Positions 33,839-42,309 of a stretch of 64,000 nt of DNA are shown here, in pieces. Both the position numbers and the translations under genes were made by a program. The first letter of the stretch is position 1; the number at the start of each line of letters is the position of its first letter. Location: assembly GCF_023544465.1 (NCBI RefSeq), contig NZ_JALPVL010000001.1, positions 744,001 to 808,000 of the forward strand, in the 5' to 3' direction. Under the pieces are notes generated by a model. That model worked only from the letters and a program-made list of their open reading frames with translations, was not told the DNA's origin and ran no database searches. This DNA is from Paractinoplanes maris (GTDB lineage Bacteria; Actinomycetota; Actinomycetes; Mycobacteriales; Micromonosporaceae).

Positions 33839-34564
33839 CTATGCGGTGTGGTGTCGCCCGCCCGCCTCGTACGCCCGGCCGCGCAGACCGCCGGCTCGCC
33901 GGTAGTAGACCGAGGGCGCCGCGGCCGGGGCCTCTTCGCGGTCCAGCCCCATCGCCGTGCGGCGGGCGGCCTCGCGCTGGGCGGCCAGTTGCTTCTGCTT
34001 CTCGCGGCGGTCGCGGGCGCGCCGGGCCTGTTCGCGGCGCACCATCGCCTGCTGGGCGGCCAGCCACGCGGCCTCACGGGCTTCGACGCGGCGGCGCCGG
34101 CGGTCGGCCAGGGCCCGGTTGCGCAGGTGCACCAGGTCGATCGCCAGCAGCATGCCGGTGACCGCGAAGCCGATCCAGAAGCCGGGGCCGACCGCGAGCA
34201 CGCCGACCAGCTCGATGATGTTGAGCAGCATCAGCGCCGCGAAGACCCGGCGGCGGCGGACCACCGCGGGGGTGTGCCGGCGTTGCGGGCCGCGCCGGAT
34301 GGGGCGGCGGCCCGGGGTGACCAGGCGCAGGCGGCGCTGCGGCTCGGGGGCGGCCGGGACCGTAACCGTGACCAGTCGTCCGGGGTTGATCGGTCGGCGT
34401 CCGGGCACGGTGCGGCGACGGCGGTGGCGCTGAAGCACCCTCGCCGTCGACGACGCCCGCTCCGCGGCGAGCCGCTCGGTGGCGTCGTACCGGCGAACCA
34501 GCGCCGGTGCGAGGGCGAGCAGTCCGGCCGCGGCGAGGACGGCGAGGAGCACCGAGGTCGGCAC
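33839..34564 (-). CDS. Small membrane protein with arginine-rich coiled coil (Rv0996-like position)
   Basis: A 241-residue protein with one N-terminal helix (VLLAVLAAAGLLALAPAL), a strongly basic region, two central helices (RVFAALMLLNIIELVGVLAVGP and WIGFAVTGMLLAIDLVHL) and a long Arg/Ala/Glu coiled coil of about 60 residues. No enzyme motif is visible. GTG at 34562-34564 has GGGAGG about seven bases upstream; TTG at 34570 is a longer option. It follows the RimJ-type gene as Rv0996 follows Rv0995 in M. tuberculosis, so it is a conserved but uncharacterised actinobacterial membrane protein. Confidence 0.8.
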   Translation of the reverse strand: MPTSVLLAVLAAAGLLALAPALVRRYDATERLAAERASSTARVLQRHRRRRTVPGRRPINPGRLVTVTVPAAPEPQRRLRLVTPGRRPIRRGPQRRHTPAVVRRRRVFAALMLLNIIELVGVLAVGPGFWIGFAVTGMLLAIDLVHLRNRALADRRRRRVEAREAAWLAAQQAMVRREQARRARDRREKQKQLAAQREAARRTAMGLDREEAPAAAPSVYYRRAGGLRGRAYEAGGRHHTA

Positions 34565-34719
34565 CCTCAACCCTCCCGTCAGCTACGGGCGGCCCGCCAT
34601 TACACGTCTACGGTGGCGGACCGCAAGACCCAATCTCCCCGAGGCTACGGCCGCGAGCTGCGGAAACATGCTCGACGCGCCGGGCGTGTCGGGCGTAAGG
34701 ATCAATCGGCACACGGCGG

Positions 34720-35340
34720 TCAGGCCCGCACGCGGCGCCACCGGGCCAGCAGACCGCCTTCGGCGGCGATCTCCTCGCTGGTCAGGGCGTATCCAAGATG
34801 ATCACGCCAGTTGCCGTCGATGTGCATGTAGCGCTGGTGGTAGGCCTCCTCGCGGAAGCCCAGCTTCTCGACCACGCGCCGCGACGGCCTATTCTCCGGA
34901 CGGATGTTGACCTCGATGCGGTGCAGGCCACCGGGGCCGAAAGCATGGTCGACGGCGAGCGCGAGCGCGGTCGGGATCACGCCCCGGCCGGCGACCCGAT
35001 GGTCGACCCAATATCCCGCGTACGCCGAACTGAAGGCCCGCCGGACGATGTTGCCCAAGTTGAGGTGGCCGACGAGCTGGTCGTCGAGACAGACCGCGAA
35101 CGGCATGCTCTCGCCCTTGCGGGCCGACCGGCGCATGTCCTGGTAGACGTAGCTGTAGGCCCGCGTCGAGTTCATCTCGGACCACGGGCCGGGCGGGGCC
35201 GACTCCCAGGGGGCGAGCCACTCCTGGTTGGCGATCCGCACCTCGGACCAGCTCCGGCCGTCGCTGCGTTTGTAGGGTCGCAACACCACCGGTCCGTCCG
35301 CCAGGACGGCGGGCCATCCGGGTGTGGAACCCAGCATCAT
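34720..35340 (-). CDS. GNAT acetyltransferase, RimJ/RimL type
   Basis: N-acetyltransferase of 206 residues resembling enzymes that acetylate protein N-termini (RimJ, ribosomal protein S5). It has the GNAT order: PVVLRPYKRSDGRSW near residue 17, LVGHLNLGNI, the acetyl-CoA loop VAGRGVIPTALALAVDHAF and the C-terminal NIRPENRPSRRVVEKLGF. ATG at 35338-35340 overlaps the moeA stop (ATGA). The galU-moeA-rimJ chain is conserved with mycobacteria (Rv0993-Rv0995). Confidence 0.92.
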   Translation of the reverse strand: MMLGSTPGWPAVLADGPVVLRPYKRSDGRSWSEVRIANQEWLAPWESAPPGPWSEMNSTRAYSYVYQDMRRSARKGESMPFAVCLDDQLVGHLNLGNIVRRAFSSAYAGYWVDHRVAGRGVIPTALALAVDHAFGPGGLHRIEVNIRPENRPSRRVVEKLGFREEAYHQRYMHIDGNWRDHLGYALTSEEIAAEGGLLARWRRVRA

Positions 35341-36647
35341 CGTCTCCGGTCGAGAAGCAGCACATCCACGGTCGAGCCGGCGGCCGCCGTGGTGACCCGC
35401 TCACCGAGCACCAGCAATCCGTTGGCCTCGGCCAGGCCGGAAAGAGTGTACGGCCCACCGGCCAGCGGTTGCACCGTGTGCCCGCCACCACGCCGTTCGG
35501 CCACGTGCGCGGGACGGAACTCGCGCAACCCACCGGGCGACGACACGGTCTCCAGCAGGTGCGCCTTGACGCTGGGCCGGAAGACCGGCTCGGACCCGGC
35601 CAGCAGCTGGATGACCGGGCGGGCCAGCACCTCGAAGCCGATCAGCGCCGCGCCGGGCTCGCCGGGCAGGCACACGACCGGGACCTCTTCGCCACCGACC
35701 GTGCCGAAGCCGAGCGTGGCGCCCGGGCAGAGCGCGACATCGGTGAACTCGACGGCACCGCGGCCGGGGTCGCGGCGGGAGAGCACCCGGCGCAGCATGT
35801 CGCCCGGCCCGGTGCCGGTGCCGCCGGTGGTGATGATCAGGTCGGCTCGCAGCGTCTGGTCCTCGAGCAGCCCGCGCAGGCCCTCGGGGTCGTCGTCGCA
35901 GATGCCGATCCGGTAGGCCAGGGCCCCCGCCTCGACCGCGGCGGCGGTCAGCGCGTGCGAGTTGGCGTCGACGATCTGCCCGGGCTGGCTGGGCCGGCCC
36001 ACGTCGACCAGTTCGTCGCCGGTGGCCACGACCACGACGCGCGGGCTGGGCCGCACCACGACGTGCCCGATGCCCGAGGCGGCGAAGGTGGCCACCATCG
36101 GCGGTGTCACATACGCCCCGGCCGGAGCCAGGACCTGCCCGGCCGCGATCTCGTCACCGGCCCGGCGTACGCCGGATCCGCGTTTCGGCGCGTGCAGGAT
36201 CTCCACCGCGGCCATGCCCTGATCGGTCCAGTGCACGGGCACGACCACGTCGGCGCCGATCGGCAGCGGTGCCCCGGCGGCCACCGAGAAACACGTACCC
36301 GGGGTGAGCCGCACCGGTCGCCAGCTGGCCGCGCCGAGGTCACCGACCACATTGAGCCGGACCGGCCGCGGCCCGCCCTCGAACCGTCCGAAGGACGGGT
36401 GGGAACCCACCCGCCCGGCTCCGGAGAGGTCTTCCCAGCGGGCCGCGTAGCCGTCGATCGCGGCCTGGTCGAAGGCCGGGTAGGGGTGCGGCGCGAGCAC
36501 GTCGTTGGCCAGCACGTTGCCGTGGGCCTGGGTGAGGTCGAGGTCGAGCGGAGGCAGCGCCCGCAACCTGCGCAGCACGCTGCCCAGGTATTCGGCGAGA
36601 GGCTTGAGCTCGTTGGCGGCCGCCTCGGCATCGGCCGTGGCCGTCAT
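35337..36647 (-). CDS. moeA: Molybdopterin molybdenumtransferase, MoeA family
   Basis: Inserts molybdate into adenylylated molybdopterin to make molybdenum cofactor. The 436-residue protein has QAAIDGYAARW near residue 60, AGDEIAAG, VVVVATGDELVDVG, the domain 3 stretch TTGGTGTGPGDMLR and LPGEPGAALIGF. Two points are divergent: GGTGTGPGD where GGTSVG is usual, and VDANSHAL for the SNS region. So it may be the MoeA1-type paralogue kept in this operon, whose main role is less certain. It overlaps galU upstream and the RimJ-type gene downstream by four bases each. Confidence 0.9.
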   Translation of the reverse strand: MTATADAEAAANELKPLAEYLGSVLRRLRALPPLDLDLTQAHGNVLANDVLAPHPYPAFDQAAIDGYAARWEDLSGAGRVGSHPSFGRFEGGPRPVRLNVVGDLGAASWRPVRLTPGTCFSVAAGAPLPIGADVVVPVHWTDQGMAAVEILHAPKRGSGVRRAGDEIAAGQVLAPAGAYVTPPMVATFAASGIGHVVVRPSPRVVVVATGDELVDVGRPSQPGQIVDANSHALTAAAVEAGALAYRIGICDDDPEGLRGLLEDQTLRADLIITTGGTGTGPGDMLRRVLSRRDPGRGAVEFTDVALCPGATLGFGTVGGEEVPVVCLPGEPGAALIGFEVLARPVIQLLAGSEPVFRPSVKAHLLETVSSPGGLREFRPAHVAERRGGGHTVQPLAGGPYTLSGLAEANGLLVLGERVTTAAAGSTVDVLLLDRRR

Positions 36648-37567
36648 CCCTTCGCACCGCCGGCGACGAACTCGGCCAGCCAGCTCCGGAACTCCTCGCC
36701 CAGGTCGTCGCGCGCGGCCGCCAGCATGACGACCGTCTGCAGGTAGCCCAGCGGCATGCCGGTGTCGTAGCGGTGGCCGCGGTAGACGATGGCGTGCACC
36801 GGCACACCGTCGGCCAGCAGCTGCGCCATCGCGTCGGTCAGCTGGATCTCGCCGCCGCTGCCCGGCTTCGTGGTGGCGATGGCCTCGAAGATGCTGGCCG
36901 GCAGGATGTAGCGGCCGAGGACGGCGAGGTTGCTCGGCGCCTCGTCGGGCGCGGGCTTCTCGACCAGCCCGGTCACCTCGACGGCATCGTCGGCCAGGTC
37001 GGACGGCTCGACCGAGGCGATGCCGTAGCGCGACGTCTCCTCCGGCTTGACCTCGCCCAGCGCCAGCACGATGCCGCCCGTCCGGGCCTGCAGGTCGATC
37101 ATGGCCGGGAGCAGCGGCTTGTCGAGCTCGACGAACTCGTCACCGAGCAGCACGGCGAACGGCTGGTCACCGACATGCGCGGCGGCAGTGCCGACCGCGT
37201 GGCCCAGACCGAGCGCCTCGCCCTGGCGGACGGTGTAGATGTCGGCCAGCTCGCTGGTGCGGCGCACGGCGGCCAGCCGCTCGAGGTCGCCCTTCTTCTC
37301 GAGCCGGTCCTCCACGTCGGGCCGGCGGTCGAAGTGGTCGACCATCGAGGTCTTGCCCCGGCCGGTGACCAGCAGGACGTCGGTGAGTCCGGCGGCGGCG
37401 GCTTCCTCGACGATGTACTGCAGCACGGGCCGGTCGACAACCGGCAGCAGCTCCTTGGGCACGGCCTTGGTGGCCGGCAGGAACCGGGTCGCCAGGCCGG
37501 CCGCCGGGATGACGGCCTTCACCGCCCGGCGGCCGGACGCGTGCGCGTTCGAGGTCATCAAGGTCAC
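36644..37567 (-). CDS. galU: UTP-glucose-1-phosphate uridylyltransferase
   Basis: Makes UDP-glucose for wall and exopolysaccharide synthesis. The 307-residue protein has the nucleotide-binding start VIPAAGLATRFLPATKAVPKEL in the family form, the metal-binding LLGDEFV, the sugar-binding VEKPAPDEAPSN and GSGGEIQLTDA. GTG at 37567 is the longest start; ATG at 37558 three codons on is an alternative. It is the first gene of the galU-moeA-rimJ chain. Confidence 0.95.
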   Translation of the reverse strand: MTLMTSNAHASGRRAVKAVIPAAGLATRFLPATKAVPKELLPVVDRPVLQYIVEEAAAAGLTDVLLVTGRGKTSMVDHFDRRPDVEDRLEKKGDLERLAAVRRTSELADIYTVRQGEALGLGHAVGTAAAHVGDQPFAVLLGDEFVELDKPLLPAMIDLQARTGGIVLALGEVKPEETSRYGIASVEPSDLADDAVEVTGLVEKPAPDEAPSNLAVLGRYILPASIFEAIATTKPGSGGEIQLTDAMAQLLADGVPVHAIVYRGHRYDTGMPLGYLQTVVMLAAARDDLGEEFRSWLAEFVAGGAKG

Positions 37568-37605
37568 CGCACCTTCGCTCAGTCGTGCCGTGGTATGCCG
37601 CGAGA

Positions 37606-39555
37606 CTATCGGCCACGTCTGTGTTGCGGCGGTCGTGTCCCGGTCGGCACCGCCGTCGTCGGATGAAAATCCCCTTCATGATCGCCTGGTGAAACCACTG
37701 ACTTCGTCACATCACCGGGTTCGGCCAACCGGAACGTGTCGCGCCCGGCCCTCTTGGCGGCGTAGAGCGCACGGTCGGCCGCCGCCAGCACCTGCGGTGA
37801 ATTCTCGCCGTGCTCCGGGAAGACCGCCACTCCGATGGACACGCTGATCGGGATCTGGGTGCCCTCGACAACCACGGGACGGTCCCGGACGGCCGCACCG
37901 AGCCGCTCGGCCACGATCGCCCCGCCGTACGCGTCCGTCTCGGGCAACAGCACCACGAACTCCTCACCGCCCTGGCGGAACGCCACGTCGACCTCGCGCA
38001 GGCCGATCCGGATGCGCCGGGCGAACTCCCCCAGCACCGCGTCCCCGGCCGCGTGCCCGTACGTGTCGTTCACGTCCTTGAAGTGGTCGAGGTCGAGCAC
38101 CAGCACCGCGAGCATGCGCCCGAAACGGCTGGCCCGCTCCACCTCCCGGCGCAGCGACTCCCGCAGGTAGCGGTAGTTCCAGAGCCCGGTCAGCGGGTCG
38201 GTCAGCGAGAGCCGCTGTGCCTCCTCGTGCATCCGTACGTTGTGCACCGCGACCCCGGCCTGACCGGCGAACGTGCGCAGCGTGCTCAGATCGGAGTCGT
38301 CGAAGGCGTCCCCGCCGACCCGGTCGTAGAGCGCCAGCACGCCCAGCGTCTCGGGGAACGGCACCGGGTCGCCCGGCTCCTCGGGAACGCCGGGCGCACA
38401 GATCGGCACCGCCACATAGGTGCGGCAGGGTGGCTCGGCCGAAGCCAGCTCGCCCCGGCCCCGGCGGGGCTCACCGCTGGCCGCGACGGCGCCGAGCACC
38501 CCCTCGCCGACCGGCAGGCGCTGCTCGGGCAGCTCGCTCTCGGGGACGTCCCAGCGGCCGGCCAGCCCTATGCCGCACTGTGCCACCAGTTCGCCGGTGG
38601 GCCGGTCGATCAGCAGCACCAGCCCGGCCCGGGCGCCGGTCGCGGCCAGGGCCGTCCGCAGGATGACCTGCAGGATGCGGTGCAGGTCGTGCGTACTGGA
38701 AAGCGTCTCGCCGAGGATCGCCAGGTGACCGCGCAGCTGATCCCGGCTGGCGGTCAGCGCCTGCACATAGGCCTGCAGTTCGCGGGTCATCCGGTTGAAC
38801 GTGGCGGCCAGCCGGCCCAGCTCGTCGGGGTGCGGGATCGGGACGCGGGTGTCGAGCTCGCCGTCGGCGACGCGGTCGGCGGCCCACGCGAGATCGCCCA
38901 GCGGGCGGGTGGTGGAGTGGGCCAGCCGGCGCGCGACCAGCACCGCGGCCAGGGCGGCGACGAGAACGGCGACCGGGAGTACGACGTACAGGAAGGTCGG
39001 CTCGCTCGGCGGCACGGTGAGGGTGAGGGCGAGCGGCTGGCCGGTCTGCGGGATCAGCTCGCGGCGCTCGCCGTCGGGCTGCTCGGTGGAGGTGAAGGTG
39101 ACCTCGGTACCGCCGGCCGCCTCGAGCCGATCCATGAAGGCGGTGTCGACCGACTGCTCGGCGGTGACGACGACGTCGCCGGTGACGGCCCGGGCCGAGA
39201 TGGTGTTCATCGGCGTGTTCCCGAAGTGGGGGGCCGGGGACGCGCAGTCGCCGGTCGCGGGCGGGGCGGTCCCGTCGATCCGGATGTCGGTGGCGAGACC
39301 GCGCTTGACCAGCTGGCCGACGACGTTCCCGCGGTCGCCGGACGGGACCACGGCCACCGCGTCGGCCGCGGCTTGCAGGCGCAGACAGGCCGCGGCGATG
39401 CCGGTACGCACCGTCGAGGCGGCATGATCGAGTCGCTCGGCGGTCCGATCCCGGCTCACCGTGGCAACAGTCAGGGCGACGAAGATGGACCCGAGCAGGA
39501 CCGGACCGAGCACAACCACCAGGAAAGCGGTGGTGAGCCGGCCACGTAGCGTCAC
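37606..39555 (-). CDS. Membrane diguanylate cyclase with HAMP, GAF and GGDEF domains
   Basis: Makes the second messenger cyclic di-GMP. The 649-residue protein has a membrane helix at about 8-32, an external sensor of about 150 residues, a second helix at about 187-208, a HAMP linker, a GAF domain at about 290-440 and a GGDEF domain at about 450-610. The active site reads GGEEF (529-533) and is preceded by an intact RxxD inhibition site (REVD, 520-523), so it should be an active, feedback-controlled cyclase. GTG at 39553-39555 has GGGAGG seven bases upstream. It separates galU from the cyclo-ligase gene, which adjoin in mycobacteria. Confidence 0.93.
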   Translation of the reverse strand: MTLRGRLTTAFLVVVLGPVLLGSIFVALTVATVSRDRTAERLDHAASTVRTGIAAACLRLQAAADAVAVVPSGDRGNVVGQLVKRGLATDIRIDGTAPPATGDCASPAPHFGNTPMNTISARAVTGDVVVTAEQSVDTAFMDRLEAAGGTEVTFTSTEQPDGERRELIPQTGQPLALTLTVPPSEPTFLYVVLPVAVLVAALAAVLVARRLAHSTTRPLGDLAWAADRVADGELDTRVPIPHPDELGRLAATFNRMTRELQAYVQALTASRDQLRGHLAILGETLSSTHDLHRILQVILRTALAATGARAGLVLLIDRPTGELVAQCGIGLAGRWDVPESELPEQRLPVGEGVLGAVAASGEPRRGRGELASAEPPCRTYVAVPICAPGVPEEPGDPVPFPETLGVLALYDRVGGDAFDDSDLSTLRTFAGQAGVAVHNVRMHEEAQRLSLTDPLTGLWNYRYLRESLRREVERASRFGRMLAVLVLDLDHFKDVNDTYGHAAGDAVLGEFARRIRIGLREVDVAFRQGGEEFVVLLPETDAYGGAIVAERLGAAVRDRPVVVEGTQIPISVSIGVAVFPEHGENSPQVLAAADRALYAAKRAGRDTFRLAEPGDVTKSVVSPGDHEGDFHPTTAVPTGTRPPQHRRGR

Positions 39556-39636
39556 GCATCCTCCCGGCGCTGGCCCTCTTTGGAGCGATGCTGACATAGT
39601 GTGCACCGTTTGCCGCTTTTCAACAGGGGGTGTTGG

Positions 39637-40299
39637 GTGTCCGATTTAACCCGTGCCGCGGAACGATCTCGGGCCGCCAAGATCGCGCTCCGCAATCGCC
39701 TCCTCACTTCACGTCGTTCACTCACGTCCAACGAGCTAGCCGCCGCGGCCGCACAGATCCAGGGTCAAACCCTTTCCCTCGTACGCCGGGAGAGGCCCTC
39801 GGTCATCGCGGCGTACGTCCCCATCGGCTCCGAGCCGGGCGGCCCGGGCCTGGTCACGGCGCTCGCCGAACACGCGCGCGTGCTCCTTCCCGTGCTCCTG
39901 CCGGACGGTGACCTGGACTGGGCCGCCCACCAGCCTTCTCCTACCGGCCCGGCGGGCCTCCCGGACGCTTGGGCAGATGGCCTGAACCTTGTCGCCGGGC
40001 GCCGCGGACTGCTGGAACCCGCCGGACCGCGTCTCGGCGTCTCGGCCGTCGCCGGCGCCGATCTCGTCCTCGTGCCGGCGCTGGCCGTTGATCGCTCCGG
40101 CCTGCGGATGGGACGCGGGGGCGGCTCCTACGACCGGGCGCTGGGGCGGCTGCCGGCCGCGGGCGGGCCCCTGGTGGTGGCGCTGCTGCACGACGGGGAG
40201 CTGGTCGAAACGGTGCCGTCCGAGCCGCACGACAGCCCGGTCCACGCGGTAATCACCCCCGGCGGAGGCCTGACCGTTTTTGCCGATCGGCCGGTGTGA
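39637..40299 (+). CDS. 5-formyltetrahydrofolate cyclo-ligase
   Basis: Converts 5-formyl-THF to 5,10-methenyl-THF with ATP, clearing an inhibitory folate form. The 220-residue protein has RNRLLTSRRSL (basic ATP-binding helix) near residue 20, VIAAYVPIGSEPGG, and the family signature GLRMGRGGGSYDRAL. GTG at 39637 has AGGGGG six bases upstream; a GTG at 39601 would add twelve residues without a better site. It is divergent from the diguanylate cyclase and about 100 bases before the FmdB gene, as Rv0992c is next to Rv0991c. Confidence 0.92.
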   Translation: MSDLTRAAERSRAAKIALRNRLLTSRRSLTSNELAAAAAQIQGQTLSLVRRERPSVIAAYVPIGSEPGGPGLVTALAEHARVLLPVLLPDGDLDWAAHQPSPTGPAGLPDAWADGLNLVAGRRGLLEPAGPRLGVSAVAGADLVLVPALAVDRSGLRMGRGGGSYDRALGRLPAAGGPLVVALLHDGELVETVPSEPHDSPVHAVITPGGGLTVFADRPV

Positions 40300-40320
40300 G
40301 CGCTCAGACGCCGGGTCGAG

Positions 40321-40350
40321 TGGACGAAAGGACCTCCGATGGCGCATATT
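40321..40350 (+). promoter_or_regulatory. Candidate sigma-A promoter of the FmdB-type gene
   Basis: TGGACG (40321-40326) and CATATT (40345-40350) are separated by 18 bases. The CIRCE-like element starts at the end of the -10 box, where a repressor would block initiation. Confidence 0.55.
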
Positions 40351-40376
40351 TGGCACTCGGAGCTGGCGAGTGCCAG
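40350..40376 (+). promoter_or_regulatory. CIRCE-like HrcA operator
   Basis: TTGGCACTC, nine-base spacer, GAGTGCCAG. The consensus is TTAGCACTC-N9-GAGTGCTAA, so each arm differs by one or two bases, the spacer length is exact, and the arms remain complementary for eight positions. Its place over the -10 region and 24 bases before the FmdB start fits a heat-inducible, HrcA-repressed promoter. Confidence 0.8.
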
Positions 40377-40399
40377 TAGCCGACAGATCCGGAGGAGCC

Positions 40400-40774
40400 G
40401 TGCCTACCTACCAGTACGCCTGCACCGAGTGCGGACATCAGCTCGAAGCCGTGCAGTCGTTCTCCGACGCAGCGCTGACCGAGTGCCCCAACTGCGAAGG
40501 CAAGCTCCGCAAGGTCTTCAACTCGGTCGGCATCGTCTTCAAGGGCTCCGGCTTCTACCGGAACGACTCCCGCTCCGCCAACGCGGGCGCCGAGAAGCCC
40601 GGAAGCACCGAGACCACCAAGAAGGCCGACTCGTCGACCTCGACGAGTGACTCGTCCTCGTCGTCGTCCACCCCGTCGACCTCACCGTCCTCGTCTTCTT
40701 CCTCCTCCTCGAGCTCGACGTCGACGTCATCGTCGAGCTCCGGAAGCAGCACGAAGGCCGCAGCCACTTCCTGA
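40400..40774 (+). CDS. FmdB-family zinc-ribbon protein with Ser-rich tail (Ruc/Rv0991c-like)
   Basis: A 124-residue protein. The first 55 residues are a zinc ribbon of the FmdB family (VPTYQYACTECGHQLEAV, then CPNC; cysteines at about 8, 11, 29 and 32). The rest is disordered and almost entirely Ser/Thr, ending in an Ala/Lys patch. This is the layout of mycobacterial Rv0991c, which I recall being described as a redox-regulated chaperone (Ruc) under HrcA control; the CIRCE-like site here agrees with that. GTG at 40400 has GGAGGAG directly upstream. Its neighbour, the folate cyclo-ligase, is the same as in M. tuberculosis. Confidence 0.9.
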   Translation: MPTYQYACTECGHQLEAVQSFSDAALTECPNCEGKLRKVFNSVGIVFKGSGFYRNDSRSANAGAEKPGSTETTKKADSSTSTSDSSSSSSTPSTSPSSSSSSSSSSTSTSSSSSGSSTKAAATS

Positions 40775-40992
40775 TCCCCTCGTCAGCCGCGCCAGGCCCT
40801 CACAGCCTGGCGCGGTTCGCCATGTCTCCGCACGAACCCGCCGCCCGCGGCATAGCAGGTCCTCGCCGGAACGCGCGGTTTTCCACATTGCCGCCCTGTC
40901 CACAGGGCCCCGGCGAACGATCTCTCATCCCGCCTAACGTCTGCCTCGGCGCCGCCGGACCGCGACGCCAGAGCGAGCGGGAGGGCAACACC

Positions 40993-41523
40993 ATGGGCAG
41001 ATCCAGCACGTCCCGGCTGGGTTCCGCCCTGGCCCAGGCGCCGGATCCACCGAGCCGCGACGGCGGCCGTCTGGATCCCGTGCGCTGGCGCCCACCGGCC
41101 CGCGGCCTGCTGCTACGCCTCGCAGCGGTCGCGATCCTGCTGGGCACCGCCGCTCTGGTGTCGTGGTCACCCCCACCGAGCTGTGACCCGCCGACCTACG
41201 CCGTCCCGGTCACCAGCTCCCCACCGGCGTCCGCACCTTCCTCAGCCCCGACCGTCCCCACGGGCAGCCTGGGAGTCCCCATCCGGTTGTCCGACCCAGC
41301 CGCCCTGGCTTTGGTGGAGCCAGGCAACCGCGTCGACCTGCTGCGCCTGAACGGCTCCGACGGCAGCACCACGCCGGTGGCCCAATCCGCCCTCGTCCTC
41401 CAGGTCACCGCCCGCGACGACCCCACAGCCGGCGGCCTCCTGCTCGCGCTCTCCCCCACGGAGGCCCCGCACGCCGTGGCAGCCCCCGGCCAGAGCTTCA
41501 CCATCCTCATCCGCCCCGACTGA
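40993..41523 (+). CDS. Membrane protein with SAF/CpaB (RcpC)-like domain
   Basis: A 176-residue protein with a basic head, one membrane helix at about 36-54 (GLLLRLAAVAILLGTAALVSW), a short Ser/Pro linker and a C-terminal beta domain reading GVPIRLSDPAALALVEPGNRVDLLRL, the style of the RcpC/CpaB domain seen in pilus-assembly proteins. It is probably exported-side and may bind glycans or wall. ATG at 40993 has GGGAGGG seven bases upstream; longer frames lack one. A pilus locus is not present here. Confidence 0.78.
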   Translation: MGRSSTSRLGSALAQAPDPPSRDGGRLDPVRWRPPARGLLLRLAAVAILLGTAALVSWSPPPSCDPPTYAVPVTSSPPASAPSSAPTVPTGSLGVPIRLSDPAALALVEPGNRVDLLRLNGSDGSTTPVAQSALVLQVTARDDPTAGGLLLALSPTEAPHAVAAPGQSFTILIRPD

Positions 41524-42068
41524 CCCCTACCCACCGGCTGCGCCCACACCAGACCGCACGCCGACCACCAAGCATCCGCCGCGGCAGCACTGCAAGTCGG
41601 TACCGCCGAGCAGCTCAACATTGGTCGCGCACAACGGCCCGACGCTTCCCCAGGCAGAACTCGTCCATCGCGGCCCACAGCCGCGCGCCTCTTCTCATCG
41701 CCGGCCTGCTGGCTGGAGTTCTCGTGCGCCGAGAGTCCTCACGGACGCGGCAGGCCACGGTTTGACGATCACCGTCGGGCAGCGCGCACACCTGCGCCGT
41801 ATTGCACAGGCCGACGTGGGTCGAGAGCGGCGCTCGCCGGCGCAGCGCAGCGCTCATCGCTGGGCTGTGCGTGCACCTGCGCCGTAAGGCATGACCCGGC
41901 CTTGCGTCGCGAGCGTTGCTCACGGGCGCCGAAAGCTACGGCCGGACGTTCGCCGGTGGGCAGCATGCACCCCCGCCGCTTCTCGGTCGCGGGCAGCACT
42001 CATCGACGCCGCGGGCCATGGCTGGGCGTTGGTTGCGGGCAGTGCTCAGGGGCGCCGCACGGGGCCGA
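41524..42068. other. 545-base gene-free region with imperfect dispersed repeats
   Basis: No frame looks coding. Words recur in diverged copies: GGGCAGC followed by R-C/T and GCA or TCA at about 41775, 41957, 41989 and 42036; GACGC(C/G)GC(A/G)GGCCA(C/T)GG near 41744 and 42005; CACCTGCGCCGTA near 41790 and 41875. The pattern suggests an old repeated element or a decayed gene. In some relatives an mscL-type gene lies near here, but none is recognisable. Confidence 0.45.
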
Positions 42069-42245
42069 TTACCAGTGGGGCGGGCGGTCCTCGAGGAGAC
42101 GCTCGTCGTTGTCGGCTGACTGTTCGCCCCAACCGCGCTCGGTGTCGTCGCGGGTCTGGTCGGGCAGGACAGCCGCCTCTTCCGACTCGAAGTCGACCTC
42201 GCGTTCGGCGTCGTTGTCGCGCTCGGGCTCATCCAGGATGTCCAC
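42069..42245 (-). CDS. Small acidic conserved actinobacterial protein
   Basis: A 58-residue, highly acidic protein beginning VDILDEPERDNDAEREVDF and containing RDDTERGWGE and a final DRPPHW. I recognise this as a widespread small protein of actinobacteria without known function; the pattern of Asp/Glu/Arg suggests a soluble, partly disordered partner protein. GTG at 42243-42245 is the start without a clear ribosome site. It is divergent from a small tail-anchored protein gene. Confidence 0.75.
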   Translation of the reverse strand: MDILDEPERDNDAEREVDFESEEAAVLPDQTRDDTERGWGEQSADNDERLLEDRPPHW

Positions 42246-42309
42246 GCCTATGAGCCTAGGCCCGCGCCGCTGCCGACGTCTTCCCCCTTCGGCTGTACCG
42301 TCGGTGAAC

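Noticed and set aside
33293..34801. Very long plus-strand open frame of about 500 codons
   Set aside because: It runs antisense through a pseudogene, tRNA-Ala and a clear minus-strand gene; long antisense frames are expected in DNA this GC-rich.
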